Assembly (NCBI GenBank): GCA_025201765.1
Contig: MU623471.1
Span: 1 to 64,000 of the forward strand
Direction of reading: 5' to 3'
Source of the DNA: Daldinia sp. FL1419
Taxonomy: Eukaryota > Ascomycota > Sordariomycetes > Xylariales > Hypoxylaceae
DNA: 64,000 nucleotides
This document shows positions 25,008 through 37,574 of this stretch, piece after piece; position 1 is the first letter of the stretch, and each line of letters starts with the position of its first letter. The notes beneath the pieces were generated by a model, which was not told the origin of the DNA, did no database searches, and worked only from the letters and a program-made list of their open reading frames with translations. The translations under genes and the position numbers were made by a program.

Positions 25008-25223
25008 ATGTTGGGTATAATTAATGAATTAATAGAATTAGGTGGGTTGTTAAACGAAAGGGAAGAAATCTTTACTATAAAAATTAATTACCCTTATATA
25101 AAGGTATATTTCTATTTATTACTTTTTTTAAATAATTTTCTATTAATAATTTCACTTATTATTTATATTAAAATATTAATAGCCTTTTATATCACTTTTA
25201 ATAATAAATATTACATACTATAA
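25008..25223 (+). pseudogene. Copia-A2 integrase/RT linker fragment
   Basis: A 71-codon surviving stretch of the polyprotein, homologous to 4035-4220 in A1. It starts MLGIINELIELGGLLNEREE. Not a separate gene. Confidence 0.5.
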
Positions 25224-26730
25224 AAAGCAGTATTTTACATTAGTTTCTTAATAAGTAAAATTGGTATGTATAAAGGATATGTAATTAATAAAGTAAAAAT
25301 ATTAAAATTTATTTATTAACTTTTTTAATAAAATAAAAAAATTTAAATAATTCCATTTAAACATTCCTAATAGAAATTAATAAATATAAGAAAGTATATA
25401 AAAAAGATCTATTAAAACCTTCAAAATAACATTCAAACATCCAAAATCATCTATTATACAAAATGTTCTAAAAAACTAAATAAGTCCATTTTAAAAACTA
25501 TATTAATATATATACCTAAAAAATTATATTACAATTAGATAACTAATATAAAAATAAATAAATATTTAGATATATATAGATTTATATTTATAAAATTAAT
25601 AAATATAATTTTTTCTAATAATATAAAACATATTTAATAATAAAAAGAAATTAATAAGCAATTAATAACAAAAAAACTTATACCTTAATATTTATTAAAA
25701 GGTCTTTTTAAATATTAATAATAATAATAATTAAATATGATTTTAAATTTATATAATATAATATAATAAATATATTTACAAATATAAAATTTAAAAAGAA
25801 TATATTTATATATATACTTTAAAAATATTAATAGTTAAGAAAGATATTTTGTATTATTAAAATATTTTATAATCTTCAAAAATCACTTTTCTTTTAATAA
25901 TAGGAGTTTTTATAAATTTTAAAAGAATTTAACTTTACTTTAATATCCTAAAAATTATATATATTTATTAAAAATGGAATTCTTTTTTTATATATATGGA
26001 TAATATTATTATAACATATTAAAAAAAGGTTAAGCCAAAAGTTAAATTAATTATTTCCAAATTTAAAAAATAATATAAATTAATTGAGAATAATAAATTA
26101 TAATGGTTTTTTAAAATTAAAATAGTTTAAGATTAAGTATAATATTAAATTTAACTAAACTAATCTATTTATATTAATAAAAATAATTAAAAAAATCCTT
26201 AAAATATTTATAATAAAAGAAGAGTTATTACCTTATATAAAAGTAGCTTTATTTTAATTAATATAATAATACCAATAAAAATAAATTTAATTTTATATAT
26301 TATAATAATTACCTAGTTCAATATTATATTTACTTGTTTGAGACTAGCCCAATTTAACCTAAATTTAAGTTTGAAATATTATATAATAATTGATTAAATT
26401 ATATAATATTTTTAATATATATAAAAATATACCTTAGAATTAGGTGGAGGTAATATCTTTAAGGTTGTTAGTAATATTTTATTTCTTAATAATATGGTTA
26501 ATTAAAAGAATTTATAAGTATATATAATAAAATTATTTAGTAGAATAATTAATTAGAAAGTTAATAAATAAGATACAATTATTACCTTTATTATTAAGGC
26601 CAAATTATTTACTCTAATTTAAATTATAAAAAAAAAAATTTATATATTATAATTAATTAAAGATTTTAGAATTAAATTTAAAAATTAAATTATATTTTTA
26701 TTATGTAATAATAAATAAATAATTAAATTA

Positions 26731-27547
26731 TTATTATTTATTATTATTTATTTATTACTACCCCGATTTACCTAGAATATATTACAGGTATCTGGTCTAT
26801 CTCTTGGTATTTGTTCTGGGTAGGAACTGTGTTCTGGAGAAAACCTACCTGCTGCCTATCCGAATAAGCTACGTTGTTATAGTTTTGGTTTTATTTTGTG
26901 TTCTTATTGGAATTTACCCTCTAATAAAAATAATCAAACTTTAATATAGAAAAACAATTTATATATTATAATACTTAAATTTTATGAAGTGGTGTGGCAG
27001 CGGCCCAGGTATAAGGCGATAACGAAATTCAAGATGGTTTTATTATTTTTTTCATAAACAATAAAAGCGTTGCTGTATTGTAAAGAGGTTGTTCCAGGGG
27101 AGGGCTGGGGTATATGTAATTTATGTAGGATATAAATATATGTAAATGACTTCACATCTTTATGAAAAGCCATCACCCATTCTTACTTTTACAACCTTCT
27201 TTTCAATACCATAGTATTATATTTATTTTCTAAAATGGCTTAAAACGGTATTATTGATCCGTGGCCCTTCCCGGCTAACCTCAGTCCTCTTTGTATACCT
27301 TGCTTGCGCTCTGCGATACTGCAGTATGATACCACTATACCCGTCGCGTTCACGGTCCGGTGCCGCCTCGAAAAACCTACTTCGTTTTTATATGTGCATT
27401 ACATTAAGCAAAAGAAAGTTTGCATGTCCGTAGGTGTTCTAATATCTCTCCGGTTTCATCCCGTTACTGACCCTCCTCAAGTGTTTTGGTCCCCTTGCTG
27501 GAGACTATCACGGCGTCCTGGACCTAGTGCGATAACGACTTAGTGCG
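26731..27547 (-). mobile_element. LINE C3, 5'-truncated fragment inside Copia-A2
   Basis: 817 bp, tail at the left end. The 14-bp duplication AAATAATTARATTA is at 26717-26730 and 27548-27561; the empty locus in A1 is about 5735-5755. Its 5' part (27230-27547) keeps normal GC, giving spurious open frames on both strands, while the tail-proximal half is AT-biased. Confidence 0.9.
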
Positions 27548-27947
27548 AAATAATTAGATTAATTATTAAAAATATTAAAAAATTTAAAATAAAATTGAGG
27601 TATGTGGATATATATAATTATTGGTTTAGATAGGAAATTTAGAAAAATTATATTAAAATTGATTATATTAGTTTAGAAGATATAAGTGTAGATGGGTTTA
27701 TAAAAGTATTATTAATGGAAAAATATATTTGTTTTAAAGAATAGATAGGTTTAGTGGATATTTTAGATTGTTTGAAAGTCAAGGTGCTCAGGAATATGGA
27801 TAAGGTGATATAATGGAAGCAGAAAATGAATGAAGAAGTTATTAAAGAGGTATAATTAAAGGAATACATTAATTTGGAGGTGTAAAAAGATTGTATTTTT
27901 AATGTTATATATTTTAGATTTATTTGTTAGCTTTATTTGGGGAAATA

Positions 27948-28100
27948 TATTAAATTAATAAATTTAAAAATAATATAGAAAAATTTTCTCCTTTATAATA
28001 ATTTCATAAAAAGCCTTATTATTTTATTTTAGAATTTGAAAAAGAATAATAATAATTTGAATTTTAAAAATCATAATTTTTCCCTGTGTATTGTCTGACA
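27948..28100 (+). repeat. Copia-A2 3' LTR
   Basis: 153 bp ending TGTGTATTGTCTGACA, the best preserved 3' end of this LTR family in the window. Confidence 0.85.
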
Positions 28101-28222
28101 GAAAACAACTCCTGAAGACCTATTTATATCCAAAAGAACGTGTATAAACCTTAGAAGGGGGGGGCCAATAGGGACCTTTAGGGTAGCTCTTATTACCTAA
28201 TTACACTACTTTGGTTCAATAT

Positions 28223-28406
28223 TAAAAAATAATAATTAAATAATTTTTATATTATGGTTTTTTAAGAATTTATTATATATAATATATTTAATTAAAGAAT
28301 TATTTATAAAAGAATTAGTATAAACTTTAGATCATAATTTTAAAAAAGGGTTTAATTTAATTATTATTAAAATTATATAATAAAATATTTAAGTTTTATT
28401 TTTATT
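28223..28406 (+). mobile_element. G-a internal region, continued
   Basis: Aligns with G-b from 44362 on. It ends at the target duplication of LINE C2. Confidence 0.65.
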
Positions 28407-28618
28407 AATATATATAAACTGGGGTTGAAGATTGTCTTTTTACAAAACCTTCGTAAAAAACCAAATAATTTAATTTATTAAAAATCTAACATTGAAATAA
28501 GTGTTGGAAAGGCATTGCATCGCGTACGCAATGGTGGTGCCGTTAAGAAGAAATAAAAGGGATAATATATAGATGGTGGATGGTTAGGTCCGCAACCTAA
28601 ACAAACCCACCCCAGAGA

Positions 28619-28960
28619 CCATTACTGCAAAGAAAAAAAGGAATAAAATAAAAATAAAAACCAAATTTAATAAAATAAATATAATTATAATATTAATTAA
28701 TAAATTAATAAAAATAATTAAATTTGAAATTAATAACCTAATAAAGGAAATAAAGATAGAGATTAAAAAGATAATAAATATATAAAAGATATATATTAAT
28801 ATTATAATATCTGCAAAATGAAAATAATAATAAAATAATGTTCTTAAATTAAATAAAATAAAAGAATTAATTAAAAAATTAATAAATAAAAAATTAAAAT
28901 TAATAAATAATATTAAGAAATTGTAAAAACAATTTTAAACTGCAATCACTAAAGGTATAA
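28619..28960 (+). pseudogene. LINE C2 ORF1-like remnant
   Basis: Reads ETITAKKKRNKIKIKTKF then a Lys/Ile-rich helical stretch to about 28790, likely a former coiled-coil/charged ORF1 region. The same reading occurs reversed in C1 (about 19940-20280). No zinc knuckle was found. Confidence 0.45.
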
Positions 28961-31450
28961 TTAAATCTTAAACCCCTACCATCATAATATTAACCTATTT
29001 TTAATATAAAATTATAATTAAAATAATAACGAAATTACAGGAAATATTAAAGAAAAATCTTAAAAAAATTATATAAACTATTAATAATATAATCAATAAA
29101 AACAAGACTATAACAATGCGTTAGTTTTATAATAATAATATTACGATAATATTCCAACCCAAAGCCAAACAATACAAAAAGAACCAAAATTAAATCAAAA
29201 AGGCATTTAATTAAGAAACAATTAAAATAAACAAAATTTTCACAATAATAACCAAAAACTTAAAAACAACCAATTTGAAAAATACCTACACTAACCCACA
29301 AAATTTAATAAAAATCCTTTTAAAAAAAAATAAAATTAAAATCCTTAAAATTAACCTTATATTCAAAAAATATTTAAAAATTAAATTTATTACCCTAATT
29401 ATAAAAATTAGTAAATTGGATATAATCCATCAACTCTACACTAATAAACTATTATAAAAAATTAAATTTCACCTTTATAAGCCATTTGCAAAAAATATAA
29501 AAATAATATAATATTTTAAATATTATCATTTTAGGTATGTTGTAAAATATTGTAAAAAGTAATTTAAATACAGTAAATATGTAGGCCTTACCTACAAAAA
29601 AATAATTCAATATATAAAGCATTAAAGAAATGTTAGAATTGTAGTAGGGTATATAAGGCATAAAACCTAAAGTACCCAAAAGTAATTAAACAAAAAAATA
29701 TAATAAAGGAAATATACATATATAAATCAAAATAATTCAAAAAAAAATAACACCAATTATATTTTTAACATATATGGTACTACATACAATAATTTTACAT
29801 TAATAATTTTAAAAAAAATAAAAAGCTATATTTTTAATAAAGAAAAAGCATAAAGCTCCTGGAAGAAAAATATTTTAAACTTTTCCAAAACAATTACTAT
29901 AACAAACAACGCTCCTAAACCAAAAATAAGGACAAAAGACAGACCTCGCACAAAAACTCACTTAAAAATAAAATTTAATAATAATATTTTTTCAATCCAA
30001 AACTTCTTCCGTTAAGAAAACCCCACCACAACAACAACTTCTAACTAAGACTACCCTAAAAAAAGCAACAAATTCCCTAAAAGTATTACATAAATTACAT
30101 ATAAAATTAAATAATTACTATAATATATTAAAACATAAGAAAAAACTATCAAATCATATTTTAAACCTTTAAAAATAAAAGAATACTAAATATTATAATT
30201 ATTTAAGAACCTTATTTTAATAATAGAAAACCAAATTATCCCCAATCCAATAATTATAAACTAATATAACATAATATAAATTGAATTATAATTTATATAT
30301 ATAAAAAAATCAACCCAAAAAATTAAAAGAAAAAAATAGGCCACAACTAAATTACAATATCAATTTAAATAAAGTTTAATATTTTTACTATATAATCAAT
30401 ATACATAAAACCAAACTTTAACCACAAATATTCACCATTACCAAAATTAATATTAAAAAATTTTTATAATATAAATCTAATAATAAAAAATTTTAACACA
30501 TATTATTCCCTATAAAATAAAAAAGAAAAAACATCCCAATATATTTCCAAGATCCTTAAGTTAACAATCCGTTAAAACCTTAAACTCACCACAGAAATAA
30601 ATACAATAACCAAATAAATATAAGGTTATAAAGATTTGATATTAAATCTAATATAAATAAATAAAAGATTCAAATACTTGAAACCAAAGCCTCTTAATTA
30701 AAAAAAGTTTAATTATATTACTTAATACTTTAATATTGTTGTACCATACCCAAACCCAATTCAAAATTAACCTAGATTAAAAAATTGGGCATAGAAACAT
30801 TTAAATAAGAGATTTGCAAAAGCAGAAATATAAAATATAAATATATTAAAAAAAGTAAGTAATTTTAAAAAATTCAACAAATATATGGATTACCTTATCA
30901 AAAAATTAAAAAGGATTACTTCAATTGTAACTCCACGCTGCGCCCAACCTATAACATAACTAACACTATAATAAAATAACAAAATTGAAACACTCCATAA
31001 AAAAACAAAAAAAACATATAAATAATAAATAAACCAAAGAATATAAAAATATTAAGAAACCTTCAATAAAACTTAAGTAACATTAAAGAAAATTATAAAC
31101 AAAATTAAAAAAAACAATTAGAAATTAACCCTAACAAAAATTTCAAAAAATAATAAAATCCTGTAAAAAATAAAAAAATAAACCAAATTGCATAACTAAC
31201 AACCTATTAAAAAAAAAAGCCTTCCAACACTACATTATTAACCTAACAAAGATCTATAGGTTATAAGCAAAAAGAAGAAAAATATAATATTAAAGAAAAG
31301 AATTTTCCTAAATTTTATAGTTGATTTATTTAATATCCCTAATTCCATTACGTAACTAAAAAACCCTAAAAAAATAAATTTAATATATTTAAAAGAATAA
31401 AACCAAAAGAAATAAAAATAATTTTAAGAACAGTTAAATTATGAAAAATT

Positions 31451-32230
31451 GCTGGTAAAGATTTACTACCAATAGGGTTCCTCAAGGCATACAGAAAACA
31501 ATTATTCAAAACACTTACCATAATTATAACATAGAATTTTATACTCAAATATTACCCAAAAACATTCCATAAAACTATAGTAATAATACTACCAAAACCC
31601 AAAAGATTTAAGGAAAAAAAGAACCTCCTAAACATTTATAAACTAATATCCCTCTTAAAGACTATAAATAAAATAATTAAAAAAATAATAATAAACTACA
31701 TTACAAAAATAACAGAACAACATCAATTATTCCTAAAAAGTTAAATAAAAAATAAACCAACCAAATCCACAAAAATAACCATCAAAATAATAACAAAGGC
31801 TATATATACCATATAATACATTAGTACTACAACATCACTTTTACAGCTAGATATTTTGAACATTTTTAACAACATTATATTACAAAGGCTCGTATATACG
31901 TTATATTAAAAAAGGTACTTAATATAAATAACAAACTAAATAAATAACTTTATAAAAAAACAAAAAATGCAATTAATTTTTAATAATAAAAAAGGTAAGG
32001 CCTACTCCTTTACTGCAAATATCCTACAAGATTCTCCATTATTATTTATTTTATTTATTATTTATATAACCACCCTATATAAAAAGTTAGATTAAGAAAA
32101 TATTTTAATTGTTGATTTTATAAATAATATAAATATATTAACAACAAAACACTCTATAACCAAAAATTATATTAAATTAAAATAAATGTATAAAATATAT
32201 TTAGATTAGGCATAGAAATATAGTATAACC
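31451..32230 (+). pseudogene. LINE C2 reverse transcriptase remnant
   Basis: From 31451 the frame reads AGKDLLPIGFLKA (LINE RT entry), then a YKLISLL segment (YRPISLL box), SLLQLDILNIFNNI (LLQLDI.GAFDNV box) and DFINNINIL at 32114-32140. The latter is the catalytic FVDD box with both Asp codons changed to AAT by G-to-A. Farther on, YKATEILQLKIKL near 32625 matches the Tad1-type C-terminal AYKAT...LE.E motif. Stops and lost catalytic residues make it inactive. Confidence 0.75.
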
Positions 32231-34989
32231 TTTATAGTACAGAAAAGTAAGTTCATATATTTTACAAGGATTTATTAAATATTAATTATGGAGATTAAGT
32301 TAAATAATACAATTATTAAGTTTAAGGAAAATATTAAGTTCTTTAGAATATAATTAAATAAGAAACTTAAATAAAACAAACACCTAAGAACAATTAAAAT
32401 AAAAATGGAAAAATAATAATATACCCTTTCTAAACTAACAATATCAATATAAGATTACAATGCAACCCAAATAAAAGAAATTTATATAAAAATGATATAG
32501 AATATAATAATATATAAAATAATAACATAGTATATTTCAAACCAAAACTATAAAATAAAAAATATTATTAAGAAATTAGGTACCATTCAATCAACCTACT
32601 TACAGGAAGTTAGTAACGCATATAAGGCAACAGAAATATTATAACTGAAAATAAAGTTAAATTACCTTCCAATATACTTTTACTTAAATATAATAATAAT
32701 AATGGCTAAATTTTATATAAATAATAGAAATTTTAATTTTAAAATTTAAGAAACAAAATAGAAAATTTAAAAATAAATGGAATTTTAGAGGTTTAGGAGA
32801 AAGTAAAATCTCCCCACTATTATTTAAATATTAAATATATATATTACAAAAATTAAGATTAATTAAAATATTAAATAAAAAAAACATTAACACCTCAAAA
32901 AAACCTTTTTAAATCATTAAACAGAAAGATAAGAATAATATAAAAAAGACATTATTACATTAATAATTTAATTATTACTTCTTAATATAAAAATTAATAA
33001 TTGATATTTTAATTTACAAAAATATAAAATATTAATATTATTATAAATACATATTAAGAAAATAAGATTAAAAACTTTTTTATTTAATAAAAAAATTCTT
33101 AAAATAAATATTCTTAAATATAAATATAATAAAAGGAAAATAATATAATATATAATTCTTAAATACCCCAAATACATTCCAATATAAACCCATTTCAAAT
33201 GAAATTTAATCCCAAAAATTTTTTTAATTAATATAAATTATAAAAAAACATTATTCAACTCTAATAAAATCCTATTAATAACCCATTAATTCCTTAAATA
33301 AATTTAATTATTTATATATAGAATAATATTATAATTTATTTAATGCAAATATTTTCAAAAACTTCAAACTAAATAAAAAAAATTTATAATTAAATAAAAA
33401 AATATAAATAATAATATATTAATAGGGTCCTTTAAGAAGATTATATTTATCCAGGATTATTCTATATTTATTCCAAATTATACCTATTAAAATTATCTTC
33501 CCCCACGTCCACCTTTTCATCCTCCTCTTCATTCTTTTTAATCATATATATTAAGAAATTTTAAGCAAAGGTAAGTATATTTTTAAAAAAAAGATTATAT
33601 TTATTAAGATTTAAATTTAAATATATTAGGAAATTGTTAAAGATTTATAGCAAATTATTATTAAAGAATGGTAAAATATTTAATATTATTTAAATTTTTT
33701 AAATAAAAAATTATTATAATAATAACATATATAAATAATATGGATTATTAGGGATAAAATAATATATATATATTTCCTTTTAAAGTTGATTCCTTTATAA
33801 ATCTTATATTATAATTAGTAAGTATTAATGGATTAAGTACAGAATAGGGTTATATTGTAGGATAATCACGGTGTCAATAATGTTGAAATAAATAGTCCTC
33901 CTGAGATTGCACGTACAAGAGTTGTGGACCTGGTGAACGAGGGATTGAATATAATAAGAATAATTGTTAAATATTATTAATAATCCTTAAATAAACTTCT
34001 TAAAGGCCTAAAAACTTTAGAGAAGTTATAATAAAATTTTAGTAATTAATTCCTGGAATTGTGTTGGAAAGGTGTAGCTACATTTTTTATGCAATTCTCC
34101 ATTTTTAATGAATAAGTTATTTTTATAATATATAGTTGTATTGGGATTGTAATTTTGGTATAATATAATATTAAAATATTATATTAGGTTTAAGATATTA
34201 TAATAATTTTTAATAAGGGGATTAAAATATTTAAGGAGGGTTAGTAATAGGATGAAATTGGAGAGATATTAGAATATTTATAGATATGTAAGCTTTTTTT
34301 TGTTTGATATAATATATATATAAAAATAAAATAAATTTTTTAAAATAATATTGAATTATGAATGTAATAGGTAAAATAATATTATATTATAATATTGTAA
34401 AGTGTAAATAAGGTATATAAAGAGGATTAAGATTAATTAAGAAGGGTTATAAATTAATAACATTATTTTAAATTATTTTGAAAAATAAATATAATATTAT
34501 GATATTAAAAAAAGAATTGTAAAAATAAGAATGAATAATGGTTTTTTATAAAGATATAAAATTATTCATATATATTTATACTTTGTATAAATTGTATATA
34601 TCTTGGCCTTCTCCTAGAATAACCTTTTTATAATATAATAACATTTTTATTAATTATTAAAAAAAAATAATAAAATTATTTTGGATTTTATTATTGCCTT
34701 ATATTTAGGTTATTATTATATCATTTTATATAATTAATATTATAATATATAAAATATTTTTCTATATTAAAATTTAATTATTTTTATTAAAAGGTAAATT
34801 TTAATAAAAATATAAGGTAAAATTAAAATTATAATAATATAATTTATTTAAATAAGTGGTAAGTAGGTTTTCTTTGGAATATAATTCTTACCCAGAACAA
34901 ATACCAAGAGATGGACCGGATACCTGTAATATATTCTAGGTAAATTGGGGTAGTAATAAATAAATAAATAAATAAAATATATATAAACT

Positions 34990-35974
34990 TATTTAATCTA
35001 TTATATATATAATTAATAAAAATATATAATTATAATTATTTCCTTTTTATAACTTATATATTTAAAAAGTACCATTTATAAATAATTAATTTAATTTATA
35101 TTTAATTAAATTAAATTAATAAATTAATTATATTAAAAAATAAATAATTATAATATTTTAAAAATTAAGAAAACCAATTTTTAAAAAATTATATATAATA
35201 TTTTTAATTATTTAAAAAAATAATTAAATTTATAAATTTTAATATATTTATATATTATATATAATTAAACATAAATTATAAAAATTATTATCTATAATTA
35301 AGAATAATAATAATCATTACGAAGAACTCAACAATTATATGAAGTCACTAGCCGAATTAGTAGGAATACAGATGATCAACAGCCCAATACCAGTACCAGT
35401 AATTAATAAGACCTTTGAAATGATATCGCAAAAAAAAATAACTAAAATTGATAAAATTATCCATTTATTTAAGAATAAGCCAATTAGGATATATAATATA
35501 AAAATAAGCAACAAGCATGTATTAAAACCAATTCCAAACAAAAACAATATTACAAAAAACCTATAATTAAACAATTATATGACCTATGGACTGTAATAAG
35601 TAACCTATTTCGAATAATAAAATCCTAATTTATATATATGGTTTGAATAGATGTTAGTAAAATCAACAATTAGATTGTAGTTAAGTATAACTTTAAAATA
35701 ATTAGGATGGAATGAATTTAAATAAATTTTTAATTATATAGAAATTAATAACCAATTAATTAGATAAATATATAAATAAAATTAAAGAACACTAAATAAA
35801 ACCACCAAATGTTCAAAAATTAAAGAGCAAGAAGACCACAAACAAAATAATTAAAAGATTTAAAAAACTAAAATTTTTCTTTTGGATTTACATAAAATCT
35901 AATTAATTTCTTTAAAATATTTTTTCCAATTTATTTTATTAAAATTAACTTATTAATAAACAATATCGTCAACT
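34990..35974 (+). mobile_element. G-a internal region, last part
   Basis: Aligns with G-b 44600-45395 and, reversed, with G-c 47440-48870. It includes a short conserved frame at 35339-35566 (separate entry). It runs into R-type sequence at about 35975. Confidence 0.65.
35339..35566 (+). pseudogene. Conserved short frame in G, unknown function
   Basis: 75 codons beginning MKSLAELVGIQMINSPIPVP. G-b (44919 on +) reads KSLTKLATIQVISNPAPV and G-c (about 48041 reversed) reads MKLLAELVAIQVIN, so three copies preserve the same frame while third positions and RIP sites differ. It ends within 10 bp of where similarity to a longer G-b frame continues. No domain recognised; could be a fragment of a G-encoded protein. 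Confidence 0.4.
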
Positions 35975-36181
35975 TCCATAAAAAACCTTTTCTAAAATTT
36001 CCACAGATTTTATTAGATATAAATAAACCCTTAAAAATTATTTTCTTATTTAATTAGCTTAAATATTTAAATACAAAATTATTATTTTTCTATAAAGTTT
36101 TGTACAATAAAAATGCAAAATATATCTTATAAGAATTATTAACGCTTTTATTTAATAATAATAATTTTATAATTAATTAAA
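35975..36181 (+). repeat. R-like fragment, direct orientation
   Basis: Contains the R TATA region (GATATAAATAAACCC) and a shortened R 3' part. It follows the end of G-a directly, so it may be a rearranged 3' LTR. Confidence 0.45.
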
Positions 36182-36385
36182 ATCAATTAATTAAAAAAGG
36201 ATGAACCTAATTATAAATTTATAATATTTTATTAAAACTTTATTAATTACTTATATTAACAAAAGTTTTATAACATATTAAAGGTTATATAAATTTAAAA
36301 ATACAAAATAACTATATTTTAAAAAATATAATAAAATAATTAAATAAAAAAATTATTATATATAATTATTTACCAATAATAATAT

Positions 36386-36791
36386 TGAATAGGAACTTTA
36401 ATAGCTCTTATAGGATATGCCCTATACTTTAATTAACCCATAGCAAGTCAGAAGTTATATAAGTTAGAAAATATAAAGTAACTATATTTTAAAGAAAAGA
36501 ATAAATTAATTAAATAAAAAAATAAATATAAATAATTATTTATTAATAGTAATACATTTTAAGAAAATATTTTTAAAGAAGAGATTGAAATTATATATTC
36601 TTATACGAAAATTTTATGGAGAAATTGAGTTATAGAACTTCATGAATCTCTGCTGATCAGACAAGAAAGACAATTCTCGAGGGCCTATTTATGTCCAAAA
36701 GAGCTGTGGAGCCTTGGGGGGTCTAGCTCTAAGGAGGAGATAAGGTTTCTACAAGGTAGTATCTATAACCTAATCGCTCTACACCGGTTCA
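36386..36791 (-). repeat. R4, solo R LTR
   Basis: 406 bp, reversed, starts TGAATAGGAAC and ends CACCGGTTCA. ATAT at 36382-36385 and 36792-36795. The right half (36590-36791) is nearly undamaged and contains CTGATCAG at 36653. Confidence 0.8.
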
Positions 36792-37574
36792 ATATATTAT
36801 AAAACAATATATTCAAAAAAAGGATTAAAATTATATATTATTATATAAAAATTTTATAAAAATAATTTTTAAAAGATTATAATAACTTTAAACTAATTAA
36901 ACAAAAAAAATAATTCTCAAACTTATTTATATCCAAAAAAAAACTATAAAAACCTAAAAAGGTTAATTTTAAAAAGATTAATAAAATCTTCATAAAATAA
37001 TATTAAATAAAAATTTTAATAATTTTTATAAAATATGCCTTACATTTTAATTAACCCATAACAATTAAAAATTAAATAAATTTAAAAATATAAGATTACT
37101 ATATCTTGGAAAAAATAAAATAATTAAATAAAAAAGCAAATATATGTGATTATTTACTAATAATAACATACTTTAAGAAGATATCTTTAAAAGAAAAAAC
37201 TAAAATTATATATTTTTATATAAAAATTTTATGAAAAAATTAATCTTTAAAATCTTATGAACCTTTTTTAATTAAATAAGAAAAATAACTCTTAAAGGCT
37301 TATTTAAAAGAACTATAAAAACCTAGAAAATCTGGCTTTAAAGAGGCTAATAAAGTCTCTATAAGATAAAATCTATTATTTAACCACTCTATGCTAATTT
37401 AATATCTATTACTTAATTATATTGCCTTAACTTAATATAATATTTATTAATTTTTTTATTAATTTTTTATAATAATTTCCAAAAGATTTTAATATTATAA
37501 TAATATAATTTTATTTTAATAAAAGATCTTATTTAAAAATTTAAAGATTGTATCAGCCTTTGGGGTGACCTCCA
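36792..37574 (-). repeat. Reversed R fragments fused to an F module
   Basis: Two degraded reversed R segments (about 36840-37000 and 37010-37400), then F reversed, ending GGGGTGACCTCCA at 37574. Orientation is inverted relative to the F module at 9754. No coding. Confidence 0.55.

Larger units (their letters stand above)
21895..28100 (+). mobile_element. Copia-A2, complete RIP-degraded Ty1/copia element
   Basis: 6,206 bp including a nested LINE fragment (about 5.4 kb without it). LTRs are 21895-22047 and 27948-28100. The right terminus TGTATTGTCTGACA is undamaged. A perfect GAAAA duplication is present at 21890-21894 and 28101-28105 inside R3. It aligns with A1 over its whole length and is likewise full of stops. 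A G-run (TTTGGGGAAA) just before the 3' LTR may be the polypurine tract. Confidence 0.92.
21622..28218 (-). repeat. R3, solo R LTR split by Copia-A2
   Basis: Reversed R LTR in two parts, 21622-21894 and 28106-28218 (about 386 bp in total), starting TGAACAGGAGC and ending TTTGGTTCA. Flanking ATAT occurs at 21618-21621 and 28219-28222. The uninterrupted site in G-b reads through at 44340-44365 and in G-c at about 49070. This is the clearest proof that R transposes or is deposited as a unit. Confidence 0.85.
28421..34975 (+). mobile_element. LINE C2, near full-length Tad1-like non-LTR element
   Basis: 6,555 bp with a 14-bp duplication AATATATATAAACT at 28407-28420 and 34976-34989, and a terminal (TAAA)n tail. 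The empty site is present reversed in G-c near 48880-48900. The 5' region to about 28620 is lightly mutated. A lysine-rich ORF1-like stretch follows (28619-28960), RT lies at about 31450-32230, and a conserved 3' end runs from 34850 to 34960. Between them RIP stops are dense. Confidence 0.92.

Noticed and set aside
26982..27176. 64-codon frame on -, also open at 48280-48474 on +
   Set aside because: Same LINE 3' region in two copies; not a separate gene. Included under the LINE entries.
27304..27543. 79-codon ORF on + with normal GC
   Set aside because: It is antisense to the RIP-spared 5' part of LINE C3, and truncated at the LINE end.
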